A DNA stretch of 64,000 nucleotides from Dryocosmus kuriphilus. Lineage: Eukaryota; Arthropoda; Insecta; Hymenoptera; Cynipidae. The notes beneath the pieces were generated by a model, which worked only from the letters and a program-made list of their open reading frames with translations, had not been told where the DNA came from and searched no databases. The stretch lies in assembly GCA_038277395.1 (NCBI GenBank), contig CM076189.1, positions 208,918,011 through 208,982,010 on the forward strand. Direction: 5' to 3'. The translations under genes were made by a program, and so were the position numbers. Shown here piece by piece: positions 34,531 to 46,244 of the stretch. Each line of letters starts with the position of its first letter. The stretch's first letter is position 1.

Positions 34531-36090
34531 AGATATGATTTAAAATAGAATTTACGAAGTTTGGAATTATTTCTCTAATTAAAGACTTACAATTGAAGAT
34601 AACTTTCGTGCACTCTGTGAACCAGATCACTTTTAAATCTGAGAGATTATTCAACCTAATTCTTTTCAAACTTAGAATCCTTTCAATTTAAACTTAAAGA
34701 AAATGAAGCATTTTAAATATTAAGATTCTCGAAATAAGTATTGTTATAATTATTAACATTACTTACGCGGGATAATTTTTTGAAATACTCTCTTTAGGTA
34801 ACTATAAAAGATACGGAAAATAGAGCATGCTGTGAACTCAGAAATTAACATTTAGATATAGGAAAGAAAGCATGTGAAAACATTTAAAAGCTACCTCGGG
34901 AAATTGAAAACTGCATTCACAGAAGGGAGGTGCGGTTTCTAAATTCATGTTTACAATGATGAAAAAACGTAATAGGCAGCCTTAAAAATATTGAATTTCC
35001 CTTGAAATTTTTATGCGCTCGCCTAAAGGCTTTTCTGCGATATTGCGTGGCTACAGACAATGATGGTTGGGTCGATTGCCAGTTTCAGGTATTTACATAC
35101 CAACCACCAAGACTGAAAGTGCTTGTTCAACAGTTCATAAAGTTCACGTCTTGAAGTTTGAAAATGGGCCCTTCTTAAATTTAGAAAATACAACTTTTTT
35201 GGTTAGTTAGTATTCCAGTTTCTAAATTTTTCAAACGAAGAAGTGCAGTGACTAAAACTGAAATTATGTTTATTTGGTAAAATCTTACAAATTGAATTCA
35301 TAAGAAAAATAACTGAAAAAAAATCGAGAAAAAACAGCTAATATTTTAGTGCAGTTCGTACAAATCGTTATCGACTGATGCAAGAATATTTCTTGACTTA
35401 GTTGTTCTAGATTATTGGCATGTCTATTTTAAAAAGAGTAATTATCGTTCCAACGTTTAAAATAAGAAAATTCAAAAAAATTAGAAGAAAATAAAATGCT
35501 ATCTTTAACCAATATCATTATAACCGAATTAATTAACACTGAAAGATAACTTTGAGACTTCTGAAGGGAAATTTTTTGCGATCTGTAACATATGAGCTTA
35601 AACCTATATATTTAAGGTCATATATTACAGACCGCTGAAAATTGCTGAGAAGGAAAGAAAACATGTTCCAGTCATCTAACAATAAGGAATTGACCCATTC
35701 TTTTTCCCCACATTTTTTTCTTTAAAATATCTCTTCATAGGCGAAGCAATATATCTTTTTTTTTGTAAGATCATTTGTTACTTAAGTTCGACCAAGACGG
35801 TCGACGAAGAGTTTAAGTTCCGCGATCAGCTCATGTATTATTCAATGTCCAAAAACATAACGCACAAGCTCAGTTCCTAACCTTTCTTTATACTCTTTTC
35901 GGCTCTTCTAATGCCTGTAACTGTAGACTCTGCTTAGATTTTAAGCCTAATAATATTTATTTCCAGAAGGAACTGCATTGATTTCTTGCTATTTCTGAAG
36001 AATTCCTCAATTCTTTGAAAACATCCCAGTAAGAAGCAAAATAATGTTGGCGTGTAACAGAAAAGTGACAAGTTTCTATCCGCTTATACA
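34531..36090. other. No gene recognised
   Basis: AT-rich intron sequence with no supported ORF, repeat or RNA gene. Confidence 0.4.
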
Positions 36091-36152
<62 letters not shown>

Positions 36153-36163
36153 ATATATATGTG
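36091..36163. repeat. (AT)n / (GTAT)n microsatellite
   Basis: About 56 bp of pure AT followed by TGTGTATATATATGTGTC. The ORFs reading poly-Ile-Tyr on both strands come from it. Confidence 0.97.
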
Positions 36164-39100
36164 TCAAAAATAAATAATTTTTTTAAAAACAGTAAAAAGA
36201 GAAAACTGACCATTATTGCCTTATTACTCAGAGATAATATAACCAACGTCTTCAAGATCAAAAGCTTCTTTGCATACATCAAAGGACGTGGTGTTTTTTC
36301 ACTTACGTTGAAACGAAGTTGCAAGGTTCCAGAATAGACGGGGGCCATTGAAGAATTACTCATTTTTTGATCCATTTCACGAAATACAAATGCGCGTTTC
36401 TCATAGGTTACAGGAATCTAATTCACATCAATTATCAAATGAAAATCCAATTATAAACAGACACTAATGTAGATTAAAATTTCTTCCCCACCGAAGAGAT
36501 GAAGTTACCAGCAATACATTCTCGCAAAATTTTTCTTGAATTGAAATCAAAATTACCCATTTCAATTCGATTCAGATTGAAAGCGTTGCATTTCCTCTAC
36601 TCTGTACATTTTAATTAGTGAAAAGACTATCACTAATTTACTTTTGTGAAAATTTCTACTAATTATAAGTTGTATTTCACGATGTCTTTTAGTAGTTTTC
36701 AATTTTTCACCAAAGGTTTAGTAAAAAATGATGAATAGTTAGAGTATAATAGAAATTTTTAATAAAATAAATTAATAACCAGCTTTTCACTATTCATATT
36801 TAGAGAGTATGGATACAAAAACAACCTTCCCAACCTATTTGACAAATGAGGCGAGCGACTGCACGATATTTGTTTTTTCACCAACAAATCTGGATTTTGT
36901 GCTATTCAGCATACACTTTTACCGACCTGCAACTATTAACAGCCCTGTTGCATGAAAAATTTGAATTTATGCGCATACAGCGGATTAAAAGCATTACTGG
37001 ATGAGAAGAAAATATCGTACTAATTTTGGAAGCTATAGAGCGAACAAAATATTCAGAGATAGGAATAATGTAGCTGACGTGTTTAAAAATATCACTGATC
37101 AGATATTATCAAAAAATTGAAGAGCTAGATAGATAATTATTTTCAACCCAAAGTCCTTGAAAAACGGGATACGAAAACGCGTGCATTTCGACTGATATCC
37201 GTCGGGAAACTGGTTGATTTTGCTACCGACACAGGTTTTGGGGATACCCTTCTCTTCTTGTATCTACGGAACATAAGCCCACGGGGGTGCCGAATTTGTA
37301 TCGTAGAGGGTGCTGCCTTTAGTGACTGCCCCGAGCTATTCACGAACAATTGCGGTAGTACAAAACAAAATTCATAGGGAAATGTATACTAAACAAACAG
37401 AATATTTGTATCTCATTACTTTCATTATACAGCTTTTAAAATAAATCAAGTTTTGCTCACACATTTAGAAATTAAATAATAATTTTTTAAGTATTCTCTT
37501 TTGACTGGTTATTAACAATGAAAGAACCAAAAACTTTTCTTAGTATACTTTCTTTCCAAAATATACCAATCCAACAAAATATTCTTTCATCTAAACTTCC
37601 TACGAATAAAGTTGCATCGCGTTTTGTTCTGAGATCTGGAATTGTATAAAAGGGTATTAAGCATTTAAATTGCGTGTCAAATCTAAAAAGTTTGAACTAC
37701 ATCTCAAACTGCTTGATCAACAAAGGTCACAATTCCTTTTGTAAAAATTCTTCTTAAAGTTATTCATAAGTTTTTTCTCGTGTTCGATGAAGCATTATAT
37801 TTGAAAACTTTACAAATTCCCATGGATCTACAATTCTGCCAATTTCGTATTCCTACACAATAGTATATTGTGTATCACGGAGCGTAAGTCGGTCTTTATA
37901 CGCAGAGTGTGAGTTTGCAATACAAGTTGGAGACGAGTATTGCAAACACACAAGGCTAAAGAGCGACTTTAGCTCCATGGTGCACATTATACTTTATGCA
38001 CCAAAAGCATGACTTGCAAGTTTTGTGCCCCCGATTATCAGGTATGGCAGGGGAAGACTGACGAGGCAGGTGGAATCGGTACAATTCACTTTTAGGGTCG
38101 GTTAACAAGATTTTTACCGAGCCGGTTGATACTTCCTAGTCCGCTTCAGTTTCAAAAAATTTCTAAAATTTAAAAATTTCCAAATCTTACAAAAATCTTG
38201 CTCCCCTCTCCCTCACCTCCACAATCTCTCTGTGTACCTCTCCCTTTGTAGGTTTATAACGTACAATACATATTACTTCAATGCTCCAATGGTACGGAGG
38301 TCAATAACGCGCCTACGAGGAAAAAACAACTGCGCATGCGTGATTTCTCATTATTTCCCTAGATTAATAATGAGGATTATTGTACTGCTCTCACCACTGG
38401 CCGATAAAGGGCTACTTACGTGGTTGAAAACAGACTCTACGCGTAAATCATGTCTGCGATGTATAAAAATATTTATATATCTATTATACATACCAAATGA
38501 ATAATTATTGCAGATTAAAGAAGTGAATATAATTTTTTTTTTTTTTGTGTTTTTTCTAACGGATAGTTTATATCCATCACTGCTTTGCTACTTAATTCGA
38601 CGGTTCAATCTAGGGGGGATCGTCGCAAGATTTCCTTGCGCATACGCAGTTTCCTATATACATATTATACACACCAGACAAAATGAGATAAAAAATATTA
38701 TTACCGACAAGACTTTCTTTGCCTTTTTTAAATTTATTATTCTGCAAGATCATTATAAACATAAATTATCCCAATGTTTCACGTTTTCCTTTTTTTCTCT
38801 CTAAAGTATAGAACTAAAGAAAAGAAAGCTGACGCTTAAAGCTTTCAACATTCTTTAAATACACAAAGGTTTTTCTTTTCTTTACGAGCTTTCTAAATTT
38901 AATGGTTACTTTTATCTTTCTCACATTACCTACTGCATCAACAGAAACATTAAAGTAAAATTTATGCAAAGAAATTTCCCGAATTTTTCAAAAAGCGGTT
39001 TCCTCAGTTTTGACATTAAAATACTATTATACCATAAACATGGATTAAAAAAATCATCCTGGCCGCATTCTACATACCAGGCAGAAATATCTTATGAGAA

Positions 39101-40312
39101 TTTTTAATTATACGAGCTGAAATTCGCTCACCGAAAAAAAGTAAAAATAATCTAATTTTGAAGAAAGTATTTATGAAGAAATTTGATTTACGATATAGTG
39201 AATAACTTAAAGTAAAGTGAAGATTTAGAATTTTAAAAAAAGACTGAAAAATCTACCGTGACAAATTATGTTTAATCACGAAGATTATGACACGCTAGTT
39301 TCTGTATGCATTCCGTAGAAACTCAGCTTGGGAAACGCTCTTGCTCGTAAACGCGAGATATGACGTTAACGGCTTACGTTGAAGGGGAGGAGGAACACTT
39401 GCACGAGATTCAGTAATTAAATCCGCGTTTTTACACTGACGCTATATAGGTATCTAGGAGCTTTAAACCGATTGCTACAATATTCCTCCTAAGAAACGTC
39501 AACAACTGCGTTGTGTCTCGCGGTTTTTCTTTCAAGAATAACCCGAGAAATCTTAAGGTGATTTTAATTCTTTTCTAATAAAAACTTATCACAAATTAAT
39601 TTCAACCATTTAAAGAGGGAGACCAATGCTTCTTTTCCAGCGTTTCAAATAATGATGCTAACAATAAGAAATTTTCCAACATTTAGTTAAAAGACAGAAT
39701 TTCCAAAAAGTTACATCACATCTCAAAGAAAATTACAATTACTTTTATCGCTGCAATATTATGATTTTTTAGATGCTAAACTATGTGCGAAATGATCGCA
39801 AGCATTGTATTATCGCCTTGAAATTAAAAAAAAATTTGTTTAAGGCCTATTAATATTTTCGGTATGAAATGATTGATCATATTGCTTTTTCCACTCCGGA
39901 ATGCTATTGAAGAACTTTTATTTGAACCATCAGTATGAAAATGTAATTTTGCTCATGGTAAGGTAAAATTCAAATATTATTGGAAATGGAACTATTAAAA
40001 TCAGGAGATGTAACAGAAATAAAATGATGGAGTAGCTCTTGCGGATTGAGGAAAAGAGTTTTTAAAAAAGGAGGCACGAAATGCTTGCACTAATGGTACA
40101 CGACCTATGTGACAAAGAAGTAGCCATTAATCATTGTCAAAGCCCTGAAAAACATTCTAAAAGCATGGCATGAAAATAGACAGCCTAAGAGGCACTAACG
40201 TTTAGTTTCGTGTCACTGGTTACATCAGTTATGACAATTTTATTTATGTAAATTAATACCATTATTATTAAATAGATTACTGTGATAAGTGCATTGAACA
40301 ATTATTACACAT
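36164..40312. other. No gene recognised over about 4.1 kb
   Basis: It contains palindromic TTAGTGAAA/TTCACTAA words at 36600-36790 and a GC-richer patch at 37140-37370, open on the minus strand (NSSGQSLKAAPSTIQIRHPR) without an identified family, which may be a relic. Another GC-richer patch at 39290-39540 has no ORF. No dystrophin-like exon was seen here. Confidence 0.35.
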
Positions 40313-40779
40313 GCACACAAAAAAAGTGTCTTGGCTTGCAGACTAGACCACCATACCCGTACGTATTTTCACTCGCTGAATACGAATCTGATGTCAGATT
40401 TGCTCTATCACGTATGAATTTTTGTATAACCTCAAAAAAATATGGCGAATCCAGTGGGCAGGCAAGAGTATTAAAAATTGTTTGGATTTACTTGAAACTT
40501 TGTACACTGAGGTTCTTGAGGTCGCTGATGACGAATCTGAATTAACATTTATTTGAAACATTATATACTGGTATTTTTGAGGTCGCCGATAACGAATCTG
40601 AAGTCAAAGTTTCGAAATTCTGAATGGAGGATCCAACATGGCGGACGAGTTTATCAGAAACTATAATTTAGATTTATTTGAAACGTTGTATGCTTGGGTT
40701 CTTGAGGTCACCAATGACGAACCTGAAGTCAAAATTTCAAAATTTCAAAAAAAACTTCATGGCCGACGTACTCTTTTAT

Positions 40780-41024
40780 TTTCAAAAGATCTGTGGAGTG
40801 GTTCCTCTTTTGTTTCCCTCCTCCTTGAACACTTTCCCTTTTCAACATGCAACAGTAGTCAGTCCTCATATTTACGTCCCATCGTGCTTGATATCTACGC
40901 TCCATTTCTTTTATGTCTTGCTGGAAACGTTCACCCTGCTCTTCACTATAATCTCCTAAATTTTCTGGAAATTGATCTATATGAGAATGCAGGAAATGTA
41001 ACTTTAAGTTCATCAGGCATCTTA
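40780..41024 (-). pseudogene. Repeat-associated ORF, downstream half, unnamed family
   Basis: The minus strand reads LKLHFLHSHIDQFPENLGDY, SEEQGERFQQDIKEMERRYQ and WDVNMRTDYCCMLKRE. I recall this H-S-H / F-P-E-N-L-G / E-x-G-E-R-F-x-Q-D-I pattern from many uncharacterised arthropod proteins linked with repeats, but have no function for it. Its upstream half continues at 41372-41520, separated by the MITE at 41025-41371. The plus-strand ORF 40638-41051 over the same bases is a shadow. Confidence 0.6.
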
Positions 41025-41371
41025 GGGACCGTCCATAAATCTCGTGATTGAACTCCCTACCCCATCACGTGATCGAACATGATTTTTTCTTTGACCCCCA
41101 CCCCCCTCGAATATCACGTGATACTTCAATTTTAAATAATACAAATTTATTAATTCCATTAAAACATTTATAAATTATAATTTTTAAATAGTTTAAATAA
41201 TTTTCAAAAGTACATCTTTATTAAGAATTAATTACAAACAAAAAAATGTAACAGTCCGAATTATCATGTGATTGGTTTGGAAAGCCCCTGACCCCATCAC
41301 GTGATCGACCATAATGTTTTTGTAAACTCCCTTCGCCCCTTACGACAATCTCAAGATTTATGGACAGCCCC
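41025..41371. mobile_element. PIF/Harbinger-like MITE, 347 bp
   Basis: Termini GGGACCGTCCATAAATCTCG and the inverse GGGGCTGTCCATAAATCTTG are flanked by TTA target duplications (41022-41024, 41372-41374), as expected for PIF/Harbinger. Internal pairs TCACGTGATCGA extend the palindrome. It splits the repeat-associated ORF on the minus strand, proving insertion. Confidence 0.82.
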
Positions 41372-41520
41372 TTAATTCGCTGAAGTTTCTGGCCATATCT
41401 GGGACTAGATTTTGTAGTTTTCACCCTTATGGTCACCTAGGAAATTCTCAACGACTCCCTGAAAACTGAGACAGGCAGCCTTTTCAGCATCAGACATTGT
41501 TGTAATGAAGGTTTGATTTT
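41372..41520 (-). pseudogene. Repeat-associated ORF, upstream half, unnamed family
   Basis: The minus strand reads NQTFITTMSDAEKAACLSFQ and GVVENFLGDHKGENYK, then approaches the MITE. It is the N-terminal continuation of 40780-41024. Upstream of 41520 the frame runs into the LINE-gag sequence on the other strand, so the gene is truncated as well as interrupted. Confidence 0.55.
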
Positions 41521-41549
41521 TCAACCCATCGAGCGCATCCGGGCTGGAG

Positions 41550-42160
41550 AAACCGGCCTTGAAAAAAATCAGGATAAAGGAAGGAGTCGCATGGTCAAAG
41601 GTGGTGAGAAGAAGGAGTAAGAAGGCGGAAGAAGAGAAAAAGGTCGAGAAGGATGATGCGCCAACCAGGAGCAACATGCCCATTAAGGAAAAGGACGTTC
41701 CGAAGAAGAAAAGGAGAACCCTCCGGGAAAAATTATGCGAATGTCCTTAAGGATATCCAGAGCAGGATCAAACCTGAGGATCATGACGTCGCCGTCAAGA
41801 CTATCAGGCGGAAAAGGACGGGAGACGTCCTTATCGAGGCTAAGACGCGCATAGAGCTGAAACCGGCTAGGCTGCTACAGGTGTCACACTCTAGAGCATG
41901 TTGTCCGTGACTGTGCAGCAGAGGACCGCAGCAAATGCTGCCGAAGATGCTACCAGGAGGGCCACAAAGCTGCGTAATACCAGAATCTGGTACCTCTTCA
42001 ACCGCGCACAACAGCCAGGTGAAAACCCAAGGTGGGAATCAAGCCAGGGAGAGACTGGACACAGCGAAGAAAACGGCATCCCCTGAAAAAATGTTAAAGC
42101 AGTTCCGGAATCCAAGACATGATAGGAATGGAGCGTGTGGATATCAAGGGCGATAGGAGG
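41550..42160 (+). pseudogene. LINE gag-like relic with CCHC zinc knuckles
   Basis: GC-rich, coding-like sequence on the plus strand in several frames: a basic region (KKAEEEKKVEKDDAPTRSN), then YANVLKDIQSRIKPEDHDVA. A zinc-knuckle pair follows, in which ARACCP-type and CCRRCYQEGHKAA strings are visible in frames broken by indels. The order matches ORF1 (gag) of R1/Jockey-type non-LTR retrotransposons. No reverse transcriptase follows. Inserted within the TIR transposon. Confidence 0.6.
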
Positions 42161-42775
42161 TAAAAATGATGGTTTTTTGAGGTTAGGAAAGAACCATGAA
42201 GAGCCAAAACGAGCTTTGGATTCAGCGACCCCAAAAACATAGGGATATTATGGTTAGCCCGCCGGCCATAAAGTTTTTTCTTTTTGAATTTCGAAACTTT
42301 GACATCAGATTCGTATTCAGCGAAACCAAAAACCCCAGCATATGTTTCAAATAAATCTAAATAGTTTCAAATAAACTTTTCCACCATACTAGATCCACAA
42401 TTTTGAATTTCAAAACTTTGATTTCAGATTCGTCATTAGCGACATCAAGAACTCCAGTATACAACATTTTAAATAAATCTAAATAGTTTTTGATAAATTG
42501 TCCGCCATACTGGATCCGCTATTTTGAATTTCGAAACTCTGACTTAAGATTCATCATCAGCGACCTCAAGAACCCCAGTATACAATGCTTCAAATAACGC
42601 CAAATAGTTTTTAGTATTCTTGCCTGTCCACTGGATCCGCCATATGTTTTTGAGGTTATAAAAAAATTCTGACGTGGTGGAGCAATCTGACATCAGATTC
42701 GTGTTCAGCGAGTCAAAATACATAAGGGTATGGTGGTCTAGTCTGCAGGCCAGGACACTTTGTTTTGTGTCTGCC

Positions 42776-43004
42776 TGAGTTACACTAGAATAAGCACTTT
42801 ATCTGGATTCAAGTATCTACAGTTTATCTGAACTAAAGAAAACATATAATTAAATTCTCAAGTTCAGATACTGACGTTTCTTATTCAGAAATTTTTTTGC
42901 TAAATTTAACTTCATCTTTGAATTTAAGGCCAGAAAAATGTTAAGGTGTTGATGAGTGAAATTAGTTCTCCTATATTTCACATAAACTGACTCTCCACAA
43001 CTTC
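42776..43004. other. Short-motif repeat, no gene
   Basis: 42780-42900 repeats words such as TATCTGAACTAAAG, TTATCTGGATTCAAG and TTCAGATAC, and resembles the other palindromic-core patches. Confidence 0.35.
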
Positions 43005-43190
43005 TCAATTCAATACAGCGTTTTTAGGAAATAATACGAAGTTCCAAGACCTCTCCACAACTTTTTTAATCTCACCGAGTCTTAAAAACGTGTATTGCGA
43101 ATATATACCTTTTGAGCCAATCAAATACAAAAGAAAGATGATAAGAGGAAGTAAAACTAAAGAAAATATTGATTTAATATTTCTTGGCAT
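43005..43190 (-). other. Candidate small membrane/secreted peptide ORF
   Basis: 61 codons from ATG 43188-43190 on the minus strand. Residues 9-23 are strongly hydrophobic (FSLVLLPLIIFLLYLIG), then comes a mixed hydrophilic tail with no cysteines. A TATATATATAT tract lies about 125 bp upstream (43316-43330). No homologue is recognised; chance is quite possible in AT-rich DNA. Confidence 0.22.
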
Positions 43191-43315
43191 TGCAATTTAA
43201 CTCAATTTCCTGGACTGTTGATATCATGGTGGTGAATATGAACTATTGCTATCACGTGTAGTACACGGGGGCATTAAAGCAGAAGCAATTAATGTTTAGA
43301 ACAAGCCACTGCAGC

Positions 43316-43330
43316 ACATATATATATATG
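43316..43330. promoter_or_regulatory. TATATATATA tract between two divergent peptide-like ORFs
   Basis: ACATATATATATATGC is symmetrical and could act as a TATA element either way. The ORFs at 43415 (plus) and 43190 (minus) lie on its two sides. Confidence 0.2.
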
Positions 43331-43414
43331 CAATGATTTGTTCGCGTGCCACTCGCTCGTTTTATCACCATCCACGCATTCTCGCTGTTGCACTGGCAAG
43401 TGCCGCAAGTCAAG

Positions 43415-43531
43415 ATGAAAAAATTGGTAATTATCCAGAATTACTTCTTCTACATTTGCATATCCATTTTTCTCCTGACAGTGATTAATAATAGTTCTTA
43501 TACCTACCGTGAAAGTGTGTCAATGAAATGA
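43415..43531 (+). other. Candidate small secreted peptide ORF
   Basis: 38 codons from ATG 43415, with sequence context CAAG before it. It reads MKKLVIIQNYFFYICISIFL, LTVINNSSYTYRE and a short tail. The N-terminus fits a signal peptide, but the mature part would be only about 12 residues. No family is recognised. Confidence 0.25.
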
Positions 43532-43555
43532 AATTAAAATACCAGAAGAATTTTT

Positions 43556-43680
43556 GAAGGTATGTTAAGCTGACGTAACCACATCGACGAATCGAGTTAT
43601 TACCTACTATATCATAACTAAAAGCTCATTTAGGGCTTACTTATTGCCCTGGTGCCAAATTTAATGCTTCGCTTTTTAAA
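43556..43680 (+). repeat. AACATTGAATCGAGTT repeat family, copy 1
   Basis: GTTAAGCTGACGTAACCACA, then a variant of TATATCATAATTAAAGGCTC and TGCCAAATTTAATG. Related copies lie at 46245-46345, 46915-47040 and 47085-47180. Confidence 0.6.
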
Positions 43681-43683
43681 AAA

Positions 43684-43940
43684 CCTGCCCGCTTCGCGGG
43701 CACACTCTCGTCACGCGCTTCGCGTGAAGTATGAGCGCGCCTACGGCGCGCGTCTGTTGGCACTCGCGCTTCGCACTCGATAGATTTTTCACCTCGCGCT
43801 ACGCGCTCGGTGTTTATGGATCGTATAAACCTTTAAATTAAAAATTACAAAAGAAAATATTTTATTTAAGGCTCTATCGCCCTTAAGGAATACATTCTCA
43901 TCATCACACTCGCGCTTCGCGCTTGATAATTACATTTTTT
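43684..43940 (+). repeat. GC hairpin cluster, copy 4
   Basis: GCCCGCTTCGCGGGC (43687-43701), GCGCTTCGCG, GCGCGCCTACGGCGCGC, CGCGCTACGCGCTCGG and CGCGCTTCGCGCTTG. The linker TTTATGGATCGTATAAACC is shared with copy 2, making these two copies near-identical over about 200 bp. Confidence 0.88.
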
Positions 43941-43944
43941 TAAT

Positions 43945-45079
43945 AGTACATTGTGTTCGGCTTCAACGTTCACACAGTAATTTACGCGACGAAATTTCGA
44001 TTTCTCGCGTCATTCATGGGAAATAACGAGCAGAGAGGGACCGGTTCGATGTGAACGATACACCTTCAAAACAGCAATTTTTACAATTTGTGAATGTCGA
44101 TTGAGTCTGCTTTGGTACGAAAGAGTAAGCCACGAAGTAAGCGCACTTGTTACGAGAAAGAAAGTGGGAGAGAGAGAGAGCGTGAGAATAGATTCTGTTC
44201 TACTACCTTTTCTGACGAAATTGACTCGTCGAAAGATGCCCACTGCGCATGACGACGCGTACGGCAAACGAATTTTTCCCCGATATGCTATGCAGGACCC
44301 CCCACCACAAGCGTTTTTACTCGATATGACAATGCATCACGCGCTTCCCAGAATGGCGCGAGAATAGAATAGAATGTTACGTCGTAACTTAAGAAAAATT
44401 TGTCCTTCTGTCAGAAGAATTTATAAGTGTCATATTTTTACTTTAGAGAAATTTATGTTTCCTATCTTTGAAAATGTACTCTTTGTTCGTCTCACGTTCC
44501 AACTATTAAGGGACAAGGTTGTAAAATTTCTCTGCTTGCAAACACATTTTTTTCGTCTGACCTTTTCTCTAATCCTAAACTGCATTTTTGGAGAGATTAC
44601 TCAAGCCGATGTACCACCGAGCCTTCGCCTGTCATAAATCACATCGAACCCTTGAAATCCTATTTCCCAATATCTGAGAAGTTTCTGTCTGCAGATGTTT
44701 GTCACTTTCGAAAATTGTCTGCGTCACAACTTGGGTGGATCCAAATCTCCTACCTTCTCTGCCCTTAGCCAATAGATTTAAGCACTTCCACCTACCATTC
44801 ATCCCTTCTTCAAAATTTGTACTTCGCCTACGAACTCTCTGTAATTTTCTAGCACTTACAATCTGAAATCCGCCGTGCACTGTTCTCTCTACTCTTGTTC
44901 AGCTTCAAGAGTAGAAATTTTGCCAACACTTAACATTTACCTGAATAAATACTTCTTAATTTTAGTAAAAATGTGGGTGTTTCAATGAACTTAAATAGAC
45001 TACTTTCCTACAAATTATCCTTATTTATAATTGTTTCATGTTTTGCCTCGTCCACAAAACATAGAATAATAGAATAATC
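43945..45079. other. No gene recognised; two coding-like patches
   Basis: 43960-44370 is CpG-rich and carries ORFs on both strands, with a GAGAGAGAGAGAGCG run at 44170; it could be a promoter-like or LTR-like relic. 44632-44890 is open on the minus strand (RKLQRVRRRSTNFEEGMNGR) with no family recognised. Neither has supporting splice structure. Confidence 0.3.
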
Positions 45080-45214
45080 TATCGAGCGCGAAGCGCGAGT
45101 GCCGTAAATAACGTATCGAGCGCGAAGCGCGAGTGCCAACAGACTCGCGCCGTAGGCGCGCTCATACTGCGCGCGAAGCGCGCGATGAGAATGTGCCCAC
45201 GAAGCGGGCAGATT
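45080..45214 (-). repeat. GC hairpin cluster, copy 5 (inverted)
   Basis: ATCGAGCGCGAAGCGCGAGT occurs twice, followed by GCGCCGTAGGCGCGC, GCGCGCGAAGCGCGCG and GCCCACGAAGCGGGC. Orientation is opposite to the other copies, so 43684-43940 and 45080-45214 face each other across about 1.1 kb. Confidence 0.88.
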
Positions 45215-46240
45215 TTAATTTATAACAATTATTAAATGTATTGTTCAATCATTCCTTGTATTCACACCTTCTTGTGTTGGCTAACTGTAAGTACTGAATG
45301 AAAAAAAGGAACTTTTTTTCTGAAAATCACCAAAAATACATATTTGTTAATATAATTTGTTCATATTATTTTTAATAATTATTTTCATATGATATGTCTT
45401 CATCATAGTAACTTCATGAGATGAATTAGTCACAAGATGAGAAAGAATAATACAAAAATGATAAAAGTGTGAGAAAATCAACTTCTAACAAATAATGTGT
45501 CTATTAAAAAATTTTTTTGTTTAATTTTCACTACTGAATTAACTTTTAGTATCGTTGCACTAACAAGTTGAGGCAATTGCGGAAGTTTTTACTCAATTGA
45601 TACTGAAAAAGACTTTTTTTCCGGCCTTTTTTTTATTTGCTGTAAAATTTGTTTACAAAAATTATGAAAATTATTGTTCAGTTATCTCTTGTATTCAAAC
45701 TGCCTCGAGTTAGCTAATTATAATCACAGACTGAAAAAAGCGTTGTTTTTCTTCAAAACACACCCAAAGTGCACATTTGTTAATGAAATTTGTTTATATT
45801 ATTGTTAATTATTATTCAAATATGAGCTTTTTCCATCATAGTGATGTTATGCGATGAATTACTTACAAAATGAGAAAACATAATATGAAAATAATGAAAA
45901 TCGTGAAAATCAACTTTTAACAAATTATTTGTTTATTAACAAATTTTTTTGTTTGATGCTTCTCGCTATTGGAAAATCTCTTAGTAATGTTGCACTATCA
46001 AACTGAGTTGATTGCGAAACTTTCCACGCTATTTCCAAGAAGCCAAAGGACTCTAAACTAAAAAAGTTGTCATTTTTTCCCCATATGCTTCTTTATTTAT
46101 AAAAAATTGGAGACCTTTTTCAAAAATCGGCCTCAACAATTCTCTCCGGAATTTTATCAGCTTCTCTTTTAAAAAAAACATCCAAATCGGTCCACAGGTT
46201 CAACCGGAATCGTATTTTGAACAAAAAAAATGTACTTTTT
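45215..46240. repeat. Direct duplication of about 400 bp
   Basis: 45215-45610 and 45640-46030 are diverged direct copies. Shared are AATTATTGTTCAATCATTCC-like text, CATTTGTTAATATAATTTGT, ATGATATG(T/A)CTTCATCATAGTAA and CAACTTCTAACAAATAATGTGT. No ORF; AT-rich. Confidence 0.6.
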
Positions 46241-46244
46241 CCCC

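Larger units (their letters stand above)
40313..42775. mobile_element. Composite TIR DNA transposon with subterminal tandem repeats, about 2.46 kb
   Basis: The left end (CACAAAAAAAGTGTCTTGGC, TGCAGACTAGACCACCATAC) is repeated inverted at the right end (to about 42770). Within each end, units of about 120 bp containing TTGAGGTCGC(T/C)GATGACGAATCTGA are repeated two to three times (40480-40760 and, inverted, 42230-42700). The interior holds a relic ORF on the minus strand, a nested MITE and LINE-gag sequence. Superfamily and target-site duplication not determined. Confidence 0.75.

Noticed and set aside
36044..36375. ORFs on both strands encoding Ile-Tyr runs
   Set aside because: Produced by an (AT)n microsatellite.
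40638..41051. 137-codon plus-strand ORF starting MADEFIRNYN
   Set aside because: It overlaps the minus-strand repeat-associated ORF, and its first part is the subterminal repeat unit of the transposon; the coding signal is on the minus strand.
43960..44370. LTR or coding exon in the CpG-rich patch
   Set aside because: No second copy, no splice signals and no recognisable protein; left as an unassigned patch.
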